Shown here piece by piece: positions 35,040-47,000 of a DNA stretch of 64,000 nt (position 1 is the stretch's first letter; every line of letters begins with the position of its first letter). Under the pieces are notes generated by a model that saw nothing but the letters and a program-made list of their open reading frames with translations, was not told the origin of the DNA and made no database searches. A program made the translations under genes and the position numbers. Source of the stretch: Tubulanus polymorphus (lineage: Eukaryota; Nemertea; Palaeonemertea; Tubulaniformes; Tubulanidae). The stretch covers positions 1,662,485 through 1,726,484 of the forward strand of contig NC_134027.1 in the NCBI RefSeq assembly GCF_964204645.1. The letters run 5' to 3'.

Positions 35040-38000
35040 TTATTTAGTGTATGATCGCATATGTCGACCCCCTCGCATTTCATCCCTCCTTCCTCCGCGG
35101 AAACTACCACCAGGGGGCAGTGGATGAGCGAATCTAAAATACATAAATAATCATTTCCTGTCGAGTCATTCGTTCGAAAAGAAGCAAAATAACGAACATT
35201 GAATCGGAATATTACCTCGAATCGGATTCCTTTCTAGGACTGCCCCATTGACCTCGTCCCCTGCCTCCGTTTCCACCTCCTCCACCACGACCGAATCGAG
35301 GATTGTCTCTAACACCGCGTCGATCGCCGGAACCCATTCTATCGCCGTCGCGTCCTCGACCGCCGTTAAATCCACGCGGTGATAACTGTTTCGAACGTCC
35401 GCCCCACTGTCCGGCTCCCGGTGAACCACGCGATCCATTAGCTCCTCCACCGCGAGTCTGACCTCCTCCTCGACCAGGACCTCGATCGGAACCACCTCGA
35501 CCGTTCCTCGACGCTACAAAATATTAACATCATTATATCATATAATCGTAGATTCATCCAGTTCAGTTCTTTTTGCTTTCTTGATCTGATACATGAAAAA
35601 TAGACAGAAACTGATTTTACACGTGATCTGGCAATCTCAACAACTTTTCCCGACTATTTGCAGATTTTTTTAGATAAAAGAAAATTCCACGACTTTTCCC
35701 TGATTTCCAGGTTAAGTGGCGCCACCTGTATAATAGAATGGATCGAATGTATAAAATACAAACCTGTATCTCTACGACCGTAAACGCCGGGTGGTGAGAA
35801 AAACCGGCCTCGTCCACCACCTCCGCCGCCACCACGGACTCGGTCGAAATTCCTACCACGACCTCCGCCTCCTCGTCCACCAGAAAACTCCTACATTATA
35901 GAAAACAAAAAATACTCTTTACAACATGTTTACAAGATGAATTCATATTTCAAAATTTTCTCAAATGGAAATAAACATTATACCATCACACTACAGGGAC
36001 TTCTACTTTCTTTTTTCATTTGGGCAATAATTGACATCCCAGAACTATGCTACATGAAGCTTACAAGTTATTTCCTAAATATTTCCCGAATTGTAGGAAA
36101 ATGTAACAAATTCTTAAATATTTCCAAACCCAGAAATATAATTTTGAAATTCCACAAGTTTTTCCGGATTTTCTCGGCACAATACAAATTGCGTTCGTTG
36201 ATTACCTTTCCTCCAGATCCTCCTCCAGCTCCTCCACCATTATTACCATTACCTCCATTACCCTCGAACTTCACAAAGTCATCGACATGCATCGAAGGCG
36301 GTCGACTAGTGTTCGGTGGTCGCGATCTAAACGGGTCGTTCGGACGAGACGACTGCGACCCGCGACCAAATCCACGACCTCGCATCGGCGCAACTAGAAA
36401 TATAACATAACAATCGTAAGGCTAAACAAAAATGATACCTTGTTTCTCCGCAGCGGCCGGGTCATTTTTGTAAAATATGATAAAATTTATAAACAGTTCA
36501 TTCCTATAGCGGCCGGGTCTGTTATGGTAAAATTGATCACGATTTTAAAAAAAAGTAATGTATAGGGTAGATAGGCGGCCGGCCGGGTCAACATTTAAGC
36601 TCAGCAGAGCGGAGAAACAAGGTATCAATTGTTTTTAGCCTAATCAACAAGTATTACATGTATTTAATACTGAGCAGAGGTAATACTGGATATTGGTATT
36701 ACGAAATACTTACTAAAAGCTTGTCTTCTTCCTCGACCGCGAGTACTACTTGTATTTATAGTATCTCTATGACGAGCATTTCTGAAATATCAGTTTTGAG
36801 GTCATTCAAAAATTTCCCTCTTCGACCAATACGCAGACCTGACTACCATACAGACCCACCACAATTTGACATCGAAATTAGTAGTTCGATTAAAAAAGAA
36901 TTAGAAATCATTCTGATTTTGTTAGTAAGTAAGTACTGGTAGTCAGGTGTGCATAAATGAAATTATTTTCCCAACATAATCATAAATACTTTTACGTATC
37001 ACAAATGTAAAACCTTGCAAAAGGACCCTTTATGAATTATGGCATGTATCGTTTTCTTACCGTTGTTTTTTCTTCGGTTTATGAGCATCCGATGACAAGG
37101 AACCTTTCAACAGTTCAGCTTTCAGATCGAAGTCCGGATAGAATTTGTGACACATGTCTTCGAAATCGCAACGAATCTGTTAAAAACAGAAACGAATACA
37201 AATGATCTTTATTTAATTAAGTAACAGTTTGTAATGTATACGTGTATATATTTGAAGGGAAAGAAAAACTTACAAGTTCCGTTTCAGAATCGGAATCATC
37301 GACCGGATAATTCAACCAATAATTGAAATTCAGACGATCGTCTTCGTTATCGGTGATTGTATAAATAGGTCTCATAGTGAACTGTATAGAGACTGGTATG
37401 GGATCCGGTAATACAGGTATCTCTGCATTCTCTTCATCATCATCTACAAATACAACATCATTATACTCTACATAATAACTACGTTCATCAGGCTCCAGTT
37501 CCACAGTTCTGAGTTAAAATTTGACCCCGACTTAACTCATTGAAAATGAACTAATTTTAACTCAGAATTAACTCTAACTCACAACTGTGGAACTGAGTCC
37601 AGGGTTCTTACAGATCAGTGAATCAGAAATTCCCGAATATTTCCCTGACCCTTGACCAAAAATCCCATCCTCAGTCGGAGACTGATTCTTCTCAAGACAC
37701 TCGTCACCAGCAAGAACAATAAGACCTCAAACATTCAAATAATTCCCTGATATTTCAATGATTATCGAGAAACGAGTCATAAATCGTTGATTTTTCTTGA
37801 TCTGTAAGAACTGTGAATTCATTCAAACAGTTGTAAATATCTCACCTTTCTTCTCAGTAGAATCCTCTGTTCTAACGATCTGTAGTAATGTTTGAGTTCC
37901 CTCTAATAAACTTTCTAACATCTCTTCATCTTTGTTCTCATCTTCTTTAACACAGTCCTGAATCAAACAGTATCAGGGGTCAGATTATTGATAAAATCTG

Positions 38001-41000
38001 CAATTTTCGCATATTTTAAAACCTTATAATTGGTTTTTTTCACTTCTTTTCGCAACAAAATACCAGGATAAGTCACAATTAGTCACAATTTTCTTTCACA
38101 TCAAAATACAATAACATAAGCAGTGACTGATCACAATCTGGACTTATTGTAATAGAATATCAATCTAACTTTTCAATTTGTGTGTAAATTGTGAAACTGT
38201 GATATACTTACCACTAATAATCTCTCTAAATCTGTTAATGGATGTTCGTATGCATTTTCCGGAGTCCATGAGATGATATTCTGTATTTCCGGAACGGTCA
38301 TCGTTTTGGTGCGAATTAAAGTCTGTTCTTCGTCGTTGTCAATCGTAACGAGCAGACGTAGAAATTCTGTCGCTGTTGACAACGTCGATAAACAATCGCT
38401 ACTGTCTTTACTGAACGTATTGTTAATACGCATGAATAGATTGAAGAATATTCCTGGCATCAGTCCAAGACATCTGAAAATACAATCAATTAGGTAGAAT
38501 TTCGCAATAAAGTAAAACCTCCCTTAGTGAACACCCGCCTTGATAACCATCATTTGTCCAGTCCCAAAATCTGTATCTATCATCAGTGCCTCCCTATAGT
38601 GAACTTTTTTTTGCTCAGTCACTTCACTACAGGGAGTTTTTACTGTACATATCAGAAAATTGAACTGGAGAAACATTTTGTTTGATAACTTACTGTTTTA
38701 AGAGCGTAAATCCGTAATCATGTTCGAGCAACATAACTAACGTTCTCAATGCTAGTAGAATAGATGCATAATTATGATCGATATGACCCGTATGAATCAG
38801 TAATCCATTACATATTTCATTCAATAACTCCCGACACGGAATAGAACTCGATAGCTGAAATAAACAATACCCGTAACCTCATTATCGTGTTCCATGATGC
38901 CTTACGATCTAATGCGATAACGACTAAACTTACCAGCAATTCTGGTTCTTGAACGCTTTCAGGAGGCAAGATGGAAATTTCTGGATCGCAAATTGATTGA
39001 AGGATCGACTGTTGAAATAAAGAAATTCTTTACATCTAAACGCACTGAGCACAACTTGGGGTATTATTGCTTTTATGGATTTTCGTAAATCTGAACTCTC
39101 TTGACCTATTTCGGACTAAAGTAAAACTGTTGCATTTGAATATCATTTGGAAAATGTATCTATACTCACAACAATACATTCTTGTGCTTGTAAATGCGAT
39201 GGTCTGTCAAATGGTATATTCATCGTAACGAGTAACTTGGTTAGAACGGTAGCACACCACGGTTCACTGTGAATCCTGAATCAAAAACAACACACAAATC
39301 ATCGCACACATTACAGTTGAATCTATGGAATTCAGTCCGGTCGGACGGTGGTTTATTGCACACATACCCCGGTGTTATCATATCAATGACAGTCATTTTA
39401 ATTGATGGATGAGCAACGAGATGAGCTAAACACGTGAACAGCTGAGCTGTATCCGAGGAAGCTGGTTTTATCATCAGAGGTTCGGCTGGCTCTGTTTCTT
39501 TAGTCGCATCTTTGGGAACCTCGGCCGGAGTCGGACCCCAACTTTCAACTAAACATTCCAACAGCGACCTAGAAATACAAATCAACATCGTTTAAACATC
39601 GAACAAATATCTTTAATTTTTTATCCAGTTCAACAGTTCAGTCCATATTTCATAGCAAAAACAGACTGATAGTAGCTGATTTCAACCGAGTCTACGTTTG
39701 ATTCTTACTTAGCTATAACTTGGGCTGACGGGGCTGACATGTCCGCTATCTGCCAACAAACCCTTCTCAATACATTCTGCAGAGGTACACAACTAGAAGC
39801 TGTCAAATAGAAAACACAAATGATATATACCGGGTACTCAACAATTCAAATTCATACGCACGATGTGACTGGTTGGTACTGGTCAGTACTGGTCGGTACT
39901 GGTCAATACTGGTTGGTACTCACTGGCTAGAGATTTAATGATTTCATGAATCTTCGTTTTACAACACAGAATATGCGCGCTCCATAATTTACGAGTATTC
40001 GTCGCTATAGCGACTTCTTCATCGGTCAAACCCTGCAAAAATCGTAATTCAATTCTGTTTAAAACTATCCTCGAGTATTAAATAATCTCTGAATGCAGGA
40101 TTGAGACGTAGGTTACCTCTTTAGTTTGTAAAGGTAGTGGTAATGGTAGTAACTCTGACAGCATTATTAACCCACTCACAGCTGTATACGGAGATGTCAA
40201 TGTATATTTCAGCAACTCGTCCAACATTTTCTTCCATAAACTTTCGCTCAAAGCTTTAAAAACAATCAAAATGTAAGAAATCGAAAGATAACCGATGAAT
40301 CAATTCAATCTGTAGTTATCATCTGGTAGGGTTCTTACAGATCAGGGAATCCTAATTCTCTAATATTTTCTTGACCATTTACCAAAACGTCCCCCTTTAA
40401 ATTATAACATCCTCAGCGGGTGCGGTTTCTTTTGAAGAGGTTCTTTGTACCACAAGACACCTGTCATTAAAATTCCCAGACTTTCCCTTTTTTTCAAGAA
40501 AAGAGTCAGAATTCCGTGATTTTCTATGATTTGTAAGAACCCTGGAATAACTACAATTTACGATTACTATCAACATCAATACCATTCTCAGATTGCTCCA
40601 GCGCTGGTTGAGTATAGGCCAATAGCGTTTCCAATATGTTCTTTTGTACCACCTGCATTTGTTCAGCTAGTTGACCAGTAGGGGGCGCTGAACACATGAC
40701 GGTATGCACCTCAAACAGAACGGCTAAATGTGACACATCCTTGCACTGTAAGCGAAATATTAGATGTAGTTTTCGACAAAAATGAGAGAAATTTGACATC
40801 AGACGTAGTATCGGTACCGGGTAGTTTCATTGAAATTGAAATCATTATGATTTTGAAAGTATCACGATATTTTCGGAAGATGGAATCTCGAAATGAATAG
40901 AAACTACTCTGAAATAGAAGTCGCAGTCAGGTCAAAGACCCTGCCCTTTTATTACAACATGAATATCACCATGGACGTATAGACTAGACCTTAACACTAG

Positions 41001-44000
41001 TCTATGCGCCCATGATGACACTTCTATATAACAGTACCCTTGTATTCTTTTATATAATTTTGTATGTATAATCGTGTTGTAATTCGAGGGAAAATAAAAA
41101 GTTATTCAAGTTATTAAAGGTCTGCATTATCCGATAACTTCTCGGGATCAGTTTCGGTTACCTCAGCACCGCGTGAATGTATGAAACTGCACTGCATCGC
41201 TTTCATCAGAGCTATCGTTGGTTTAATCATCGCCGTCGCGCGAAGTCCTTTCCCGATACTCAGATAACTTCCTTGTTGCCACGGACGACGAATCAGATCG
41301 GTGATTTTCTACGATAGATAATAGTAATAGGAACTATTAGCACAGAGAAAATTTCCAGAAGAATTTGTGCCAAAAAGTTGGATTTCCTACCTGTAATATG
41401 TTTGTGAAGATCTGCATACATTCAGCACTGAATAATTCAGCAATAACAATCTTATATTTCAACTCTTGTCGACCTGTAAACATAAAACTGTTTATCAATA
41501 CTCAACCTCAATTAATAATAAAACCGTTTTAAGAATTTCATGCCTCAAACCCCCCTGACATTACCGGTATCAGCAGATTCCAAGATTCATCTCCCTACAA
41601 TCTCCACTAAGGTTGACTGAGGGCATTATTAGCACGTTCCTGATTAAGGGGGAGTAGCCAGAAAAGGATCTTTGTCCGAGAAACTTTCACCGCCAGAATT
41701 CGAACCCATAACCCTTGGATGGATGAGAGGTTTGTATATAAACGTACCGCATGTTTTCTGTTTGCTCGGTGCTATTGCCCAGTGTTGTAATATTTTAAGA
41801 GTTGTAATCAATCCTCGCGGTAATTCAGTGATTTCATCGTTGTATTGTTTTAAAGATGTAAGAACGACTGGTAAACTTTCATACGTGTAATCGCACATTC
41901 TTCGAGTTGGAGCCAACCATTCCTGTAACTCATTCAATTTACTGTTCAAATCTGGAAAATGAAATCAACCCGATTAAAGAGGCGGCTTTTTACATTTGAT
42001 AAATTCCATTTGTTGATAATTTGAGAGATGATTTTTCTTACCGACGTCGCTGAGTTTAAGGAGCGTCGCCGCGTATTTCTCGAGCAGGTTCATGTTCACC
42101 GTTTCCCTGACGACGATCACGAGCAGATGAGAAACGTACATCGCGTTTACTGATTTTTTCAAACGATAAATCATCGCTTCACTGTCCTCTTCTGAAAATA
42201 ATAGAGAACAACTTCATCAAATTCAAGCTCATTAAGTTTCAATAACCGATCTAACTATCTAAGGCCAGTTCAATAACAAGCTAAGACCACTCTGAGCTCA
42301 TTTGGTTCTATTCTCGTACAAATCTCACAACTTGAAGACTGAAAACCATGGACTTATGACTGTGTAACTGGGCGCTAGATCTTTACTCATGTATAACTCA
42401 CCGGGAATTTCGACTAATGGAATTAGAACGTCTAAATTATTAGCCTGACTCAGAACGTGCACGACGCATTCGCGACCTTGAGCAGAAAACGTCATCATGA
42501 ATAATGTGTGAAGCATCGACAATATTTCAGGGTCATCGATTAACTTTTCCGCAACATCTACAAATAAATCAATATCGTGTAGAAGTACGAATAAAATAGA
42601 ATGCATCAGGAATCACACCCTAGCTCTTTATCGGATTCAAATCCTGTGAACTTAAAAGAAAAAGACTTTACCCTTTTGGTGAAATTCTGTGAGTCGATCT
42701 AAAGCTTGTAAGACTTGCATACTGTATATGAGTTGCAATCCGAGTAGATTAGCCGGAGTTTCCTCAGGCGGTTCATCAGAACTCTCCTTTAAAAATCACA
42801 TAGTTGAAGATACAGCATCTTATCATTTTAAACATTAAGATTGGATTCATCATCACTGATATTCACAAACCTGGGCTTGAGTAAGATTGCGTATGATTCC
42901 GTTTGTAAGCTCCGTTCTTGTTGCTAGGTAACGTAATCCTTCCATCGTCGACATTAATTGTTGTAAGATGTCTTTGACGATGGTGAATATACCGCTGTGA
43001 TTGAATGTAGAGGGCGCAGTGATCAACATGAATACGCTTTCTAATAGATGTCTAAAAACAACAGAAAATAATTGGATGAGAAATATAACAGTAATCTGTG
43101 TGAGGGAACTGTGGAAATTTGTGATGAATTTGCGTCAAAAATATAGACTTGAGTTTCCTCCAATGAGTACAGCAAGATTTCAAACATTCCTTGAAAATAG
43201 TTTTTTAGATCCAAACCAAAAATACAGAGTTTTTCTTAAGCTATTAGTTTTTCATTGTGGGTGGGATGCTCCAGTGGAAAAACCTACTCACCCAGACTCA
43301 AACATTTCATACAGGTTTGGATATGGATCGTAAGATTCTTTGCTGACGGCTACTTGAACTTTAGCGACTAGGGTCCTTCTAGGCTGAGCCTGACATAAAA
43401 AATAAAGAACTAATTCAATAACTTAGCAAGGCTTAGATTCTTGTCAAGTTGTAGGTGCTCTACAAATTGAGCACCTGGGCCCAGTTCCACAGTTCAGAGT
43501 TAAGATATAACTCTGATTTAACTCATTGAAAATGAACTAACTTTAACTCAGAGTTAACTCTTAACTCGGAACTGTGGAACTGGGTCTTGGATTTTGTTAG
43601 GTGCTTGATTAACAGTGCCTCAGAATCTAAGCCTTGAGGAGCAGTTAAGAGGTTGTTACTATTATAACTTACGATGGTATATTTAGCGTTAGCGTGTATA
43701 CCGATGATCTCATCCAACGTATTTACAATAGGTTCAGCTTCGGCATCAGAAACAGTCTGAGTAATTCCATCCAAGTCTTCCTCACCTCCCTCCGGTGCCG
43801 CTGCTGTCTTCTCGCTTTCGACATCCGCGCTTTCAATAAGCCTGAGATCAAAAACGAAAGAGTTCACGGAAATTTCATCCCAGATTTTAACAACAGTCGA
43901 TCATCGATTATTACGATTTGAAAACTTACTTTTCGGTGAGAAACTGGAATTTACCGATCAGTTCAAACACGTGCATTTTACGAATAAGTGGAGAAATAGA

Positions 44001-47000
44001 AACCATCGCACGCACCAGCTAGAAATACATAGAAAACAATTCAGTTTCTTGAAGTAAAGTACGGTAAATGAAATGAAAGCCTGTTCATTGCAATGATATG
44101 GGTTCATTCGCTGTAATTGCTTTTGAGGTAAAGAATGAAGAAATAGTTACCCGTTTTGAGAGCATGATTTTAATTGATTTTGATGTAAAGAATGAAGAAA
44201 TCATTACCTGTTTTGAGAGCATGATTTTAACGAGTTTTTGATACGCGGATTCAGTTTGTTTATACTGAACGTCCGTCTGTTGTAGAGGGTGCAATCCGAG
44301 AAACCATTGGATACCCAACTGAAACCGTGTCGTTAAATCCAACGCTCGAAGAATCTGAATCTTTAACGAGATCGACATATTCTCCGACAAATACAAATCT
44401 AATAATTTGTGTTGGGTTTCTCTTTTCTGTAAAGAGATAAAAACGGCATGACTATAGTTATGAGATTTACCGGTACTAAAATGTGGCATTTGCAAACATC
44501 ATGGAAAACAGCAGAGTTTACTGAATTGCTCATCAACGTTGTAAGAATTGTTAGTTCAAGTTCATAATAGGTACGTGGTAAACCTGGCTCAACCCTCATA
44601 CCAAGTTTCAAGAAAGACAATTCTGGACTGAAACTTGCTAACAAGAAATTCAAGTTGGCCAATAAACCTCTATTCTCAATAGGGTTGGACATCTCGCTTG
44701 CCCCAATCCTCACAATAAGTTTAAGGGAAATCTATGAAGGATTATAGGCAGTATTCTGTTAACAAGAAATTCAAGATGGCCGTCATATTTGACGGCTGGT
44801 GACATCTCACCTGCCCAAACCTTCGCACTAAGTTTTCATGAAAATCTATCTAGAATTGCAGGCTCACATCGCACTTATAAGGTCTCAAATTCTCACACTG
44901 ATTATAGAACAAGGTCTCCTCACAAACTGAAGTGTATTTCCAGTAAACTTACCATCATTTTAGCAGTGATACTATAATCACAAGCGCTGAACACGCCGGC
45001 TAGTTTGATTCCCATTTTCAAATGGCGTAGAATGTATTTACGGTCCGGTTGTAGCATAGCTTTCTCAATATCTAACCCTTCTATAATCCAATCGACCAGT
45101 AGATCCACGACATCTAAACAAAACAATATATAATAAATAAAACAATCGATCGATTGATCTTTTAAGGTTCAGAAACTGATAATGAACTGATAACTACTTA
45201 CCTTCTCTTTTCTCTTTCAACAGAAGATAAGACAAACCAACGGATAATAACTGAGGCAACAATTCCATCGCTTCGATCCAACTAAAAATAAAAAAGTTAT
45301 TGTCACAGTTAAATCGAAAAGAAGCTGAATCTATTGAAACAGGTGGGTAATGAGAGAATTAAATACTTACGCTGCATGATGCGGTTCAGTTTTATAAAGA
45401 TTAATTATCTCTAGTATTTGAGTAGCTTCTGTCGGTACATCAGGTGTGCAACCTTTCTGAGTCCAAGCTATTATCTCAACTTGGTAACTAGTCAACTCGG
45501 GACTGACTAAACTCTATATACAATTACACAAACAGTCAACAATTTCAATATTGCATGAAACAAAGGTTATAAAAGACGTCTTGAAGATTGAAAGCCGTAC
45601 CGTCAACGGGTTTAACTCAAACTGATAAGGATTATACGTATAATTCCACATCAGATCATCAGGGATTTCGATATCCATATCCTGCATTCTCTGCAATTCA
45701 TTTTCATCCACGTCTGACATGATGTCTTCGTCCGAAAGAATTTCTTCGTAGCCTCCGCCTTCCATTTCCTATCATTGAATACGAAATAAAATATCAGACT
45801 GGGTACCCATTTACTCCTGGGTGGAGAGAGGCAATGAGGATAAGTGTTTTGCCCGGGGACACTACGGCAATGTACGGGGTTCGAACCCACAACCGCTAGC
45901 CCTAAAGATATACGCACATATCCATACGTAAAACAGGGAGAACATTCTGCAGAAAAGCATGTCAAAATTTTCAGCAAAGATTATTTTTGAAAACTTTTTC
46001 ATTATTTTTCAAAGAAATTACTTTAACCCTTTCAGTGCGGTGTATAAATCGGTATACAAATTTTCAAATTATCTCCAGCACTATAGGGTATTAACTAGTC
46101 AGCACTGAGAGGGTTATGAATTTTTTTAAACACTTTTCACAGTAACGTCATCGATCCATGTGAGAGTATTCTAATCAATAATGATAACATACCGGTAATT
46201 CCCCTTCTGAAACATCGATACCTTCCTCATCAGCGGAGAGAGCGTCGAACTGATTGATGCCATGTTGAGCTGGTGTAGGTTGAATGATAGGTATCTCCTG
46301 TATAACTGGTGGCATTGATAGATGTGTGGGAGCCTGCTGTCCGTCACCTACTGTTTGTATCGCTATAAACATATCAAAAGCGTACAGAAATGAATTTCTA
46401 GAGATGGACAAAGATTCGGGATTAATTCTAAGGGAGCGTTTAACAGGACAAACCCCAGAATCTCCTGCCTTTCTGACCCCCTCCCTCCTGTATATACTAA
46501 ACTTCCTTTCACACTTGAATGAAATATTAAGTCGTTCAATGAAATAGTGCCAGGTTTTTAAACACTTACGTTGATGTTCTGGAGGTACAATGTATGGATC
46601 ATATGGATGTCTATAATCATACGGAGCATTTACATCCATTTGTATTTGTTGCTGCTGCTGCTGCGGTGGTGGTGGCACACGCATCATACGAGGGAATGGT
46701 GGACCGGGGGAACGCGAGCGACCCGGCGACGGCTGACTCCGTATAGCTGGTATCGGCCACTGTGTAGGAGATATAGGACGACCGGAGGGGCTCATTGGAG
46801 GCTGTTGAGGCCACCCTAATCCTACTGGACTCCTCGGTCGACTTCCATGGCCTCTACTGCCAGGGCTGCGCATTCGACCACCGGGACTCCTAGGTCGACC
46901 ACCCGGACTTCGAGGTCGACCACCGGGACTTCTTGGTCGACCACCAGGACTCCTGGGTCGACCGCCGGGACTCCTAGGTCGACCACTTGGACTACGTGAA

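Larger units (their letters stand above)
35040..40253 (-). other. VIRMA: VIRMA exons 25-40, including the RGG tail
   Basis: Exons: 40253-40117, 40032-39924, 39799-39709, 39568-39368, 39275-39170, 39008-38934, 38854-38694, 38473-38212, 37957-37846, 37443-37274, 37176-37061, 36781-36714, 36393-36206, 35890-35764, 35513-35216 and 35133-35040. Exons 36-40 encode an Arg/Gly-rich tail with many RGR/RGG units, likely an RNA-binding region. NTRKLWSAHI (exon 26) and MPGIFFNLFMRINNTFSKD (exon 32) are good alignment anchors. Confidence 0.92.
40562..46362 (-). other. VIRMA: VIRMA exons 8-24
   Basis: Exons: 46362-46193, 45768-45601, 45513-45371, 45281-45202, 45113-44953, 44426-44208, 44018-43930, 43841-43673, 43389-43292, 43051-42871, 42786-42672, 42557-42402, 42191-42042, 41951-41748, 41473-41391, 41308-41162 and 40745-40562. 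Exon 24 could instead end at 40568 (donor GTAATC), which keeps the same phase and removes two codons. Exon 9 carries the conserved acidic GGYEEILSDED motif. Exon 13 has a duplicated donor (see 44115-44228). Confidence 0.9.

Noticed and set aside
35166-36410. Several ORFs overlapping VIRMA exons 37-39 in other frames
   Set aside because: Shadows of the RGG-coding exons; the VIRMA frame has matching splice phases and homology.
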